Shown here: positions 1-5,414 of the stretch, in pieces | Numbering within the stretch: position 1 is the stretch's first letter | Layout: every line of letters starts with the position of its first letter | NCBI GenBank assembly: GCA_030550075.1 | Contig: JAUQQB010000178.1 | Span: 1 to 6,167 of the forward strand | From: Chloroflexota bacterium | Lineage (GTDB): Bacteria; Chloroflexota; Anaerolineae; Thermoflexales; Thermoflexaceae | Reading direction: 5' to 3' | DNA length: 6,167 nt | Notes under the pieces: generated by a model | Seen by the model: the letters and a program-made list of their open reading frames with translations, nothing else | What the model was told of the DNA's origin: nothing | The model's database searches: none | Made by a program: the position numbers and the translations under genes

Positions 1-132
1 GCCGGGCGGATTGGATTAAGCGGGGCGCGAACGGCGCTGGAGGCCACCCGCCGGGCCTGGCTGGCGCTGCAACGGAACGCCAATGCGCGCCTGGCGCTGG
101 AGACGATGTTCCTGGATTGGCCGCATTGCTGA
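1..132 (+). CDS. holB: DNA polymerase III subunit delta' (C-terminal end, partial)
   Basis: The first 43 codons, in frame 1, run from the window edge to a TGA at 130-132. The visible peptide contains a helical stretch followed by LQRNANARLALETMFLDWP. This resembles the last helix of clamp-loader delta' subunits (HolB), which typically end in a pattern like N-x-N-x-R-L-A-L-E followed by a hydrophobic segment and a Pro. In that family the C-terminal domain forms the collar of the clamp loader, which places the sliding clamp on DNA during replication. The AAA+ part would lie upstream, outside the window. The start cannot be seen. The call rests on one short motif, so a different protein with a similar helical end remains possible. 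Confidence 0.6.
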   Translation, partial: AGRIGLSGARTALEATRRAWLALQRNANARLALETMFLDWPHC

Positions 133-158
133 GCAAACGGGCGAGCAGGCGCAGAGGG

Positions 159-912
159 GTGAAGAAAGGTTTCAACTAACATCGCTACCTCAAAAATCTC
201 ATTGCTGCTTGTATTGTCCTTGTTGTCCACTCTGGTGCCGGGGCCGACGGCTCCTTCCAGCACTCGCCAGGCAGCTCCGGCCGGATCGCAGACTTTCACC
301 CTCCGATACCGTAACTTCAGGTCGCGGCCTTCATCAGTCCTCTGCCCACCCCGCCGGTTCCCGAACCGGTGCCGACGCCTGGCTTGACCGTGCGGGTTGA
401 GCCGATCGGCGTCGCGCCGGGCGAGGTGAGCACCCTCACCGTGCGGCTAAATAACCCCACCGGGATGACACTGACCGGCGTCTCTGTTCACGCCGCTCTG
501 CCGGATGCTGTGCGCGATATTCCCAACCAGCCCAGCTGGGCCTACGACGCGCGAGAGAAGCGCTTGCGCGCAGAGGTGGGCACACTGACCGCTGGGGCTA
601 ACGTCACGCTGACCCTGGCCTTACGCGCCGTCGGGCCGGCGGATACGCTATCGCCGGTCACCTTCGAGGCGGTCTCCGGTGAGGCGCGGGCGACAGCGAC
701 AGCGGAAGTGTGGATCGTGCAACCAGGGCGGGCACGGGTCACCCCGGAGGCCGGCGGGTTGCTGCTCTCCCCGGACCGTCGAGCCTGGGTGCGCTTTCCG
801 GCCGGAGGGGTTAGGGGGCCCATCGAAGTAGGGTGGAAGGAGGTGAAGGAACTTCCCGCCCTTCTGCCCTATGGCCTGGGACAGGCGTTCGCGGTGCGGG
901 GGCTGGTTCCCA
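159..912 (+). pseudogene. Decayed secreted protein with DUF11-like domain
   Basis: No single frame covers this region, but its parts look like one secreted protein. A hydrophobic segment rich in Leu/Val (about 196-240, frame 1: LLLVLSLLSTLVPGPTAP) resembles a signal peptide. It continues as plausible protein to about 315, then frame 1 becomes Arg/Cys/Pro-rich. From 315, frame 3 opens with a Pro-rich stretch and a clear beta-sandwich domain at about 384-726, with DUF11/CARDB-like features: LTVRVEP, a PGE turn, LTVRLNNPTG, and a second half with VTLTLALRAVG. A segment around 727-905 (AWVRFPAGGVRGPIEV, then LPYGLGQAF) looks like the start of another extracellular beta domain. Frame 3 upstream has stops at 177-179 and 312-314, and it too contains a hydrophobic stretch, so the original frame of the leader is uncertain. 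After about 910 the frame continues to a stop near 1112 but reads through an inverted repeat and low-complexity sequence, so the true C-terminus is lost. The original function was probably at the cell surface. A short functional protein starting at GTG 369 cannot be excluded, but it would lack a leader. Confidence 0.6.
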
Positions 913-916
913 CTAA

Positions 917-944
917 CCCTCTCCCCAATGCCGGGGGGAGAGGG
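917..944. repeat. Perfect 10-bp inverted repeat at the point where the upstream gene decays
   Basis: CCCTCTCCCC (917-926) and GGGGAGAGGG (935-944) are perfect complements around an 8-base loop. Pyrimidine-rich arms facing purine-rich arms like this are common in dispersed intergenic palindromes of GC-rich bacteria. No T-run follows on the plus strand, so it does not look like a standard intrinsic terminator. Only one copy is seen in this window, so membership in a dispersed family is an inference. Confidence 0.65.
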
Positions 945-1166
945 ATAAGGGGTTTCCAGATGCGAGGGAGAAAGGGACGCCGCATCCCGATCCAGCGCCC
1001 CCTGTCGCCGGGCCAATTGTCGATGGGGGATGGGGACGCTGCGGAACGACCGCCCGCTCCTTCCGGGCCCGGTGGGCCGGGAATCCGGTCCGATTCGCTG
1101 GAGGGTTGGTGAAAATCCCCGGCCGGCTACTATCCCGCCTCCTTCACCAGAAGGGGTTGGCGTGCC
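945..1166. other. Non-coding remnant sequence, no gene recognised
   Basis: The open frames here give Gly/Pro/Arg-rich, non-protein-like translations on both strands. The stretch lies between the broken plus-strand gene and the 3' end of the minus-strand RNase H-like gene. The only structure noted is a hairpin at 1061-1083. It may be the eroded end of the surface-protein gene plus intergenic sequence. Confidence 0.5.
1061..1083. repeat. GC-rich inverted repeat, 10-base arms with one mismatch
   Basis: TTCCGGGCCC (1061-1070) pairs with GGGCCGGGAA (1074-1083) around a GGT loop, with one G/G mismatch. It lies downstream of the RNase H-like gene's stop as well as downstream of the decayed gene. 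No T-run follows on either strand, so a role as terminator is not supported. Confidence 0.45.
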
Positions 1167-1583
1167 TCAGTGCCCCAGTTCGGACGCTGAGGCTTTGCGA
1201 GGTTGCCAGACCAGCCGGACCCTTCGAAACCGGCTCAGGCGCTCATGGGCAGCCTCCTGGAGAGGACGCAGGTGGGGAGCCCGAACCCGGAAGATCCCCT
1301 GAAGCTGGGACAGGACCAGCCGGCTATCTCCCCGGATCTCCAGGGTGAAGTGGGAAGGATCCTTCCCGGCTTTCTGGATCCGGCTGATCAGGTCGTCCAG
1401 GGCAGCGATCAGCGTCCGGTATTCCGCCTCATTGTTGGTCATCACTTCCTCGAAGCTCAGACGGCGCAGGTCCTCGCGCCCATCCCGGGTTCGGAGGATG
1501 TAGGAGCCGTAACCAGGACCGGGGTTCCCCCGGCTTCCCCCGTCGAAGATAATCACATAATCTGGGGTTGAGGATCGCGGCAT
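1167..1583 (-). CDS. Ribonuclease HI family protein, divergent C-terminus
   Basis: This is a 138-residue protein of the RNase H fold, close in style to the archaeal/Bacillus-type RNase HI family, which cleaves the RNA strand of RNA-DNA hybrids. The first strand carries IIFDGGSRGNPGPGYGSY, with the catalytic Asp at residue 14. TNNEAEY (49-55) supplies the catalytic Glu, most likely Glu54, as in the E. coli TNNxxE motif. LEIRGDSRLVLSQL holds the third acidic residue, Asp86. The usual fourth element (PREx-N-xx-AD-xLA) is not recognisable: the chain ends as LVWQPRKASASELGH. It is therefore either a subfamily with an altered end or a gene truncated or shifted at its 3' end. The ATG at 1581-1583 is supported by a GGAGAGG ribosome site 5 bases upstream. 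The gene is transcribed away from the plus-strand NYN gene. A hairpin lies in its presumed leader. The fold is secure; activity is less so. Confidence 0.85.
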   Translation of the reverse strand: MPRSSTPDYVIIFDGGSRGNPGPGYGSYILRTRDGREDLRRLSFEEVMTNNEAEYRTLIAALDDLISRIQKAGKDPSHFTLEIRGDSRLVLSQLQGIFRVRAPHLRPLQEAAHERLSRFRRVRLVWQPRKASASELGH

Positions 1584-1588
1584 TGCGA

Positions 1589-1595
1589 CCTCTCC
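1589..1595 (-). promoter_or_regulatory. Ribosome binding site of the RNase H-like gene
   Basis: Read on the minus strand the bases are GGAGAGG, 5 bases before the ATG at 1583-1581. This strong Shine-Dalgarno match fixes the start codon and supports the gene being translated. Confidence 0.7.
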
Positions 1596-1606
1596 AGCAA
1601 AGGATA

Positions 1607-1650
1607 GGGGTAGGCAGCGACAGGGAATGGCCCCTGCCTATCCCCTTTTT
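1607..1650 (+). terminator. Intrinsic-terminator-like hairpin with T5 tail
   Basis: GGGGTAGGCAG (1607-1617) pairs with CTGCCTATCCCC (1634-1645) with one bulged A, and five Ts follow directly (1646-1650). An inner GGG/CCC (1623-1625 with 1631-1633) can extend it. The orientation would stop plus-strand transcription coming from the decayed gene or antisense to the RNase H-like gene. The same bases lie in the leader of the minus-strand gene, where they would form a hairpin just upstream of its ribosome site. An alternative 7-bp pairing (1602-1608 with 1637-1643) is also possible. Confidence 0.55.
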
Positions 1651-1685
1651 ATGCATAGCTGCTCTGTTGCCAGCTGAGGATCTGA

Positions 1686-1729
1686 TTTACCCTCTTCCCA
1701 CGCTGTTTCACAGTGTGGGAAGGGGTAAA
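1686..1729. repeat. Long inverted repeat, 19 paired bases, 5-base loop
   Basis: The left arm is 1686-1705 (TTTACCCTCTTCCCACGCTG) and the right arm is 1711-1729. They form 19 pairs, with one bulged T (1693) and one G-T pair, closing a TTTCA loop. The G-T pair is a legal wobble only in RNA copied from the plus strand. There is no T-run after it. It lies in the gap between the divergent RNase H-like and NYN genes. It could be part of a larger RNA, a transcription-blocking structure or a dispersed palindrome. Confidence 0.7.
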
Positions 1730-1788
1730 CGCGAAATCCGAGCAAGCGCCACCAGGAGTGCAACCGAGCAATGCATGGTTCATACATA

Positions 1789-1812
1789 AGGAGGCAGCCA
1801 GGGCTGCCTCTT
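1789..1812. repeat. Compact inverted repeat, 9-11 bp stem
   Basis: GAGGCAGCC (1791-1799) and GGCTGCCTC (1802-1810) are perfect complements separated by two bases; in RNA the loop would open to four. A G-T and an A-T pair can extend it outward. A pyrimidine-rich stretch follows (TTCTCCCC), but no T-run. It stands between the long 1686-1729 hairpin and the multi-stem block. Confidence 0.6.
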
Positions 1813-1845
1813 CTCCCCAAAAAGCTCCCATTCGGTAAGTAGCAG

Positions 1846-2057
1846 GTTGTGCGATTTTAAGCAATCCATCGCGATCGGGATTATGATGAATAGCACGACA
1901 GGCTTCTCCTCTGCCCGGTTCCAATCCTTGGGAACAGGTTAGAGGGAACGGACGACTTTGTCTGTTCGAAATTATGCGGTTGAGCCCCTCCGGGGAGGGT
2001 AAGCCGAACGCCTCTGGCGTGCGGCTTAGCCCGGAAAAATAAAGCGGGGAGAAGCCT
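1846..2057 (+). ncRNA. Candidate structured RNA or structured 5' leader of the NYN gene
   Basis: Stems lie almost end to end. Hairpin 1 pairs 1846-1852 with 1893-1899 and contains an inner AATCC/GGATT stem. A closing stem pairs AGGCTTCTCC (1900-1909) with GGAGAAGCCT (2048-2057). Inside it are: hairpin A, with CCTCT (1908-1912) on AGAGG (1941-1945), capped by GTTCCAA (1918-1924) on 1928-1935; hairpin B, 1946-1953 with 1960-1967; hairpin C, 1986-1990 with 1995-1999; and hairpin D, 2000-2012 with 2016-2028, one mismatch. Several stems abut exactly (1899/1900, 1945/1946, 1999/2000), as in stacked RNA helices. The wobble pairs seen (T1848-G1897, G1913-T1940, G1950-T1963) work only for plus-strand RNA. 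I do not recognise it as tmRNA, RNase P RNA, SRP RNA, 6S RNA or a known riboswitch. It could be a free RNA, a cis-regulatory leader for the NYN gene, or a small palindromic mobile remnant whose ends are the closing stem. Confidence 0.5.
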
Positions 2058-2112
2058 CTCGACCTCCTCCGGATAAAGGACAACGCGTAAACATATTAAA
2101 ACCCATGCCTTC

Positions 2113-2117
2113 AGGAG
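2113..2117 (+). promoter_or_regulatory. Ribosome binding site that fixes the NYN gene start
   Basis: AGGAG lies 5 bases before the ATG at 2123. An in-frame ATG at 2105 lies upstream of this site and has no purine-rich motif of its own, only AT-rich sequence. The start at 2123 is therefore preferred; the protein then begins MARRERPEMAVFIDFEN. Confidence 0.7.
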
Positions 2118-2122
2118 TGCCC

Positions 2123-3817
2123 ATGGCGCGTCGCGAACGACCGGAGATGGCGGTCTTCATCGATTTCGAAAACATCGCCACGGCGGCGGAAAGCCGTTAT
2201 TACACCCTGGATTTAAATCGCCTGTTTACAGAGCTCGGACGACGGGGACGGCTGGTTCTGAAGCGCGCCTACGCAGACTGGTCCCGTTTCACCAAATATC
2301 GGGATGAGCTGCTCCGGCACGGGGTCGATCTGGTTCAGATTTATTCCTATGGCCACAAGCTTGCCCGCAATCGGGCCGATGTCCGCATGGCCATCGATGC
2401 GATCGAGACCCTGTTCACCCGGCCGGAGGTTCAGATGTTCGCGATCATCTCGGGGGATAGCGATTTTTCCAGTTTGATCACTCGCCTCCGGGAACATGGC
2501 CGGTTCGTGATCGGCGTGGGCGTGCAGGGGGCGACCAGCGATCTGATTCCCGCATTGTGTGATGAATTTATCTATTACGACACCCTGATCGCCCCGGAGG
2601 CCGAAGCCGTGCCACCACCCCCTATGTCAGCTCCAGAACCCTCGCTTCCTGCTCCAGCCCCAGAGATCATGGGGGTCGCTGAACGTTACCGTCGCTATCT
2701 CCAGGACTGGGGGTTCGTGCTGCTGGAGCCCACGATCCGTCGGATGGGGTTGACCCGGCTCTTCGAGACCCTGCGGGCTGGGGTTGCCGAGCTCACCCTG
2801 GCCCGGTGGCTGGAGCGAACGAACTGGGAGGGTCTGGAGATCGAGGCTGGCGGCCGCCAGGAGCTTGGATGGCTGTTGCTTCTAGGGCCCGGGCTCTCCT
2901 TCGGGTCTCTTCCGGCTTCGTTCTATACCCCAATCCAGGGGGTGCGGGTCGCGGGCCTGAAGCGGTTTATCGAAGCGGCAGAGAGCGGGCTGATTCGATT
3001 TCTGGGTCTGGCGAACTGGCCGCTGGAACCAGAGGCGCTGGCTTTCCTTCTCGGACTTCCCGTGATGGAAGTGGAATCCATGCTTCGTGGGATGGTTCGA
3101 GAGAGCTTGCTGGCGGCGGAAAATGAGACCTTCCGCTGGATCCCGCATGAAAATCCGTTGCAGGGTCCGGTGTTCGAAATCCTGCGCGCGGATCTGGCCG
3201 GGGTGACTTATCCCTCGGGGATCACACCATCGCTGGGGGATGCGCGGGCGCTGTTCGAGGAAGGGATGAGCTACCGGCGGGATCGGAACTTCCCAATGGC
3301 GCTGGAACGCTTCCGGCTGGCCTTGCGCATGACCCTGGATCTGTGGGAGACACGCACCCCTGGAGTCGGACCCTATGAGATCCGCTGGCGAGCGGCCAGC
3401 TACTGCTCCGTGCGGGCCGGGGAGCTCTTCAATAACCGACGCGATTTTGCGGGTTCCCTGCCTTACTATTACGCCTTCATCGCCCTGATGATCCCAGGGG
3501 ACCCGGTTTGGGAAAAGCTCCGTGGCCTGGTGGATTTCATGCTCCATTACGCGTTGTCGGCTTTCTTTGAGAATCAGGTCCCGGTGACCTCCGGGCCTTT
3601 CGCCCGACGCCTGTTAGAGCTCTTTCATGATCCGGAGCCCATCCATGCGGAGCGGATCCGCGAGTGGGTGGCTCAGTTGGCCCGATTGAATCCAGCTATC
3701 CCCGGATGGCTGCTGGAACAGTTGGTAGGGGTGGAGGCGGGAGAGGAACAGAAGGAGGCGCTGGAAATTTTTCTGCGTGGGCAGATGCAGGGGGCCTTTC
3801 TGGCCTCCATGGGATAG
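2123..3817 (+). CDS. NYN domain (PIN-like, LabA-type) protein with helical/TPR-like C-terminus
   Basis: From ATG 2123 this is 564 residues. Residues 10-155 form a NYN domain, a PIN-like fold with metal-dependent RNase activity in several characterised members. The expected acidic residues are visible: Asp14 and Asn17 in VFIDFEN, Asp86 and Asp92 in ADVRMAID, and Asp112/Asp114 in the hallmark SGDSDF, followed by the LITRLREHG helix and a GVG strand. A Pro/Ala-rich linker spans about 158-182. Residues 185-345 are mostly helical, possibly with winged-helix-like modules (for example 270-340), but no named domain is certain. Two TPR-like helix pairs follow: about 373-405 (ARALFEEGMSYRRDRNFPMA) and 420-457. 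The rest is helical. Simple LabA-like proteins have about 160-250 residues, so this one carries a large extra region, perhaps for protein or RNA binding. A densely folded intergenic region lies directly upstream. The substrate is unknown; the NYN assignment is firm, nuclease activity is inferred. Confidence 0.88.
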   Translation: MARRERPEMAVFIDFENIATAAESRYYTLDLNRLFTELGRRGRLVLKRAYADWSRFTKYRDELLRHGVDLVQIYSYGHKLARNRADVRMAIDAIETLFTRPEVQMFAIISGDSDFSSLITRLREHGRFVIGVGVQGATSDLIPALCDEFIYYDTLIAPEAEAVPPPPMSAPEPSLPAPAPEIMGVAERYRRYLQDWGFVLLEPTIRRMGLTRLFETLRAGVAELTLARWLERTNWEGLEIEAGGRQELGWLLLLGPGLSFGSLPASFYTPIQGVRVAGLKRFIEAAESGLIRFLGLANWPLEPEALAFLLGLPVMEVESMLRGMVRESLLAAENETFRWIPHENPLQGPVFEILRADLAGVTYPSGITPSLGDARALFEEGMSYRRDRNFPMALERFRLALRMTLDLWETRTPGVGPYEIRWRAASYCSVRAGELFNNRRDFAGSLPYYYAFIALMIPGDPVWEKLRGLVDFMLHYALSAFFENQVPVTSGPFARRLLELFHDPEPIHAERIREWVAQLARLNPAIPGWLLEQLVGVEAGEEQKEALEIFLRGQMQGAFLASMG

Positions 3818-3841
3818 AGGAGGGGGAATTTCCGTGGGCAT

Positions 3842-3867
3842 GGGGGCGCACTTTTGGCATGCCCCCC
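3842..3867 (+). terminator. Possible weak terminator between the NYN and LCP genes
   Basis: GGGGGC (3842-3847) pairs with GCCCCC (3861-3866) around a 13-base loop, with a G-T pair able to extend the stem inward. A mixed AAACTTTAATTT tract follows instead of a clean T-run. It may reduce read-through from the NYN gene into the LCP gene, or form part of the LCP leader. Confidence 0.35.
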
Positions 3868-3885
3868 AAACTTTAATTTCTCCTC

Positions 3886-3889
3886 GAGG
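3886..3889 (+). promoter_or_regulatory. Ribosome binding site of the LCP gene
   Basis: GAGG lies 8 bases before the ATG at 3898, in an otherwise non-purine context. It is a short but well-placed match that supports this start, which also gives the expected N-terminal membrane anchor. Confidence 0.5.
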
Positions 3890-3897
3890 CAATCGCA

Positions 3898-5379
3898 ATG
3901 TTCACCCGCTGGTTTGGGAGGGCGCTCGCACTCATCGGATTCATGATGCTGATCCAGAGCTTGGTCTGGATGAGCTATGAGATTGGGACAAACTGGCAAC
4001 CGAGAGACCCCATGGGTCCGCTCAATGGGATAGGGGAGCCTCTGCCTACTATATCTTCATCTTTAGAACCTTCAGAGACCGTGCCTGCTGTTCAGCCTAC
4101 CGCGACGGCGACTTCCACTCCTGCCCCTACTTCTACCCCTTTGCCGCCTACATCGACGCCTACCCCGGCCTTCCCGACCCGATGGGCGGTCACACCCACC
4201 CCTCGGCCGGGGGTCTCTCCGGGAGGTCTGGAGGGGATTCCGGATCCCCGTCCACTTCTTTCCTTTCCACCCAGGCGTGTGAACTTGCTGTTACTGGGAA
4301 GCGATCGACGGCCGGGGGAACGCATTGGACGAACGGACACGATCATCCTTGCCTCTATTGATCCTGATGAGCCCTCCGTGCGGTTGCTCAGCATCCCGCG
4401 GGATCTGTGGGTCTATATACCGGGCTGGGGGTTTCATAAGATCAACACCGCCTATGTCCATGGAGAGCTGGCCCGCTATCCCGGCGGAGGCTATGGTCTG
4501 CTTCAGGATACGCTTCGCTATAATCTGGGGCTTGCGGTTCACGGCTATGCCCTGGTGGATTTCGAGGGGATGCGAACGATCATTGACACCCTGGGGGGCG
4601 TGGATGTAAACGTGCGGTGTCCGCTGTATGATGTGTTTCCGGATCCCGACAACCCGACGATCACCGGGACGCTATCGTTGCCCACGCCGGGCAGATATCA
4701 CCTGGATGGCAAGCAGGCCCTGTGGTATATGCGATCCCGGCATTCGACCGGCGATTTCGACCGTTCGCGCCGTCAGCAGCAGGTGCTGGAAGGGTTGCTG
4801 GACCAGCTGAAGGGCGGTGGGTGGCTTTTGCGCATCCCCTCGTTATGGTCCGGGATTCGCCAGACGGTGCAAACGGATCTGGGGCTGGATGAGGTGCTCT
4901 GGCTGGCCTCCATCGGGCTGCGTCTGGATCGAAGCCGTATCGCCCGTGGATGGCTGCATCCGGTTGTGACCCCCACGATGATTTCTACAACTACAGAGAG
5001 TGAGTTGTTTATCTATCTACCGACGGAACAGACTTATTCATACCTGGAGCGATTTCTGTTAGGCCCATTGCCGTCGAGGGCTTCGCCCATCGCGCGGGTT
5101 GAGATCATCAACGCCAGCGGGAATCCCCTCTATGGAGAGATGGCGGCGGAGATCCTGCGGGAGGCGGGCTTTGAGGCTGTCCGGATGGTAGAGGCTATAC
5201 CAGATGGGCGGCCCACCCGGGTGGTCGCCATGAGCGCCGCAGGATCTTCTTCAACCACCCAGGCGCTCCTGCGGGCTTTTCGGCTCCCGGCCTCTCGTCT
5301 GGAGGTATCCCCGGAGCCGGGCGCGGAAGCGCCATATCGCATCTGGTTGGGCGCGGATTTCAATCCCTGCGTGCGGTAA
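3898..5379 (+). CDS. LytR-CpsA-Psr (LCP) family protein with LytR_C domain
   Basis: LCP enzymes sit in the membrane and transfer lipid-linked glycopolymers to cell-wall peptidoglycan or other acceptors outside the cell. This 493-residue protein begins with a short positive N-terminus and one membrane segment (about 8-26). A Pro/Thr/Ser-rich spacer covers about 47-105. The LCP domain is at about 126-305: LLLLGSDRR, RTDTIILASID (Arg145, Asp147), LLSIPRDLWVYIPG (Arg168, Asp169), KINTAYVHG, VDFEGMRTIIDTLGGVDV, and the pyrophosphate-binding YMRSRHSTGDFDRSRRQQQ (Arg279, Arg281, Asp288, Arg291). A LytR_C domain follows at about 399-487 (ARVEIINASGNPLYGEMAAE), often found after LCP domains. All family core residues that I can place are present, so the protein is probably active. 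It lies 80 bases after the NYN gene and 35 bases before smc. The exact polymer is not predictable from sequence. Confidence 0.95.
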   Translation: MFTRWFGRALALIGFMMLIQSLVWMSYEIGTNWQPRDPMGPLNGIGEPLPTISSSLEPSETVPAVQPTATATSTPAPTSTPLPPTSTPTPAFPTRWAVTPTPRPGVSPGGLEGIPDPRPLLSFPPRRVNLLLLGSDRRPGERIGRTDTIILASIDPDEPSVRLLSIPRDLWVYIPGWGFHKINTAYVHGELARYPGGGYGLLQDTLRYNLGLAVHGYALVDFEGMRTIIDTLGGVDVNVRCPLYDVFPDPDNPTITGTLSLPTPGRYHLDGKQALWYMRSRHSTGDFDRSRRQQQVLEGLLDQLKGGGWLLRIPSLWSGIRQTVQTDLGLDEVLWLASIGLRLDRSRIARGWLHPVVTPTMISTTTESELFIYLPTEQTYSYLERFLLGPLPSRASPIARVEIINASGNPLYGEMAAEILREAGFEAVRMVEAIPDGRPTRVVAMSAAGSSSTTQALLRAFRLPASRLEVSPEPGAEAPYRIWLGADFNPCVR

Positions 5380-5414
5380 TTCCACCCCGAATTTAAAACC
5401 TTGTCAGAGCGTAG

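Noticed and set aside
200..330. Programmed frameshift in the DUF11-like gene
   Set aside because: No slippery sequence with a downstream structure is apparent, and the 3' end of the gene is also degraded, so ordinary decay is simpler.
83..400. Plus-strand frame of 105 codons
   Set aside because: Arg/Cys/Trp-rich translation out of frame with both the holB end and the DUF11-like domain; it overlaps the holB end.
1960..1977. T-loop-like GTTCGAAAT, suggesting a tRNA
   Set aside because: No acceptor stem, D-arm or anticodon arm fits around it; the first bases belong to hairpin B.
2000..2028. Group II intron domain V
   Set aside because: The hairpin has a superficially similar GCCG-rich stem, but lacks the AGC/AY catalytic triad pattern, the characteristic bulge and a GNRA loop, and no intron protein is nearby.
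1846..2057. tmRNA, RNase P RNA, 6S RNA or SRP RNA
   Set aside because: None of the conserved core sequences I know for these (for example GAGGAAAGTCC of RNase P or the tRNA-like end of tmRNA) is present, and the several-hairpin layout does not match 6S or small SRP RNA.
1649..2083. Minus-strand open frame of 144 codons across the intergenic region
   Set aside because: Its translation has mixed, non-protein-like composition with many Cys, Pro and Ser and no recognised motif, and its whole length overlaps the hairpin-rich sequence.
2882..3547. Minus-strand open frame of 221 codons inside the NYN gene
   Set aside because: It is the antisense shadow of a GC-rich coding region; composition rich in His, Gln, Pro and Arg and no domain, while the plus strand codes for a clear protein.
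4081..4210. Repeat-like CC/AC-rich stretch as a DNA repeat or CRISPR-like array
   Set aside because: It is the Pro/Thr-rich spacer of the LCP protein; units are irregular and fully in frame.
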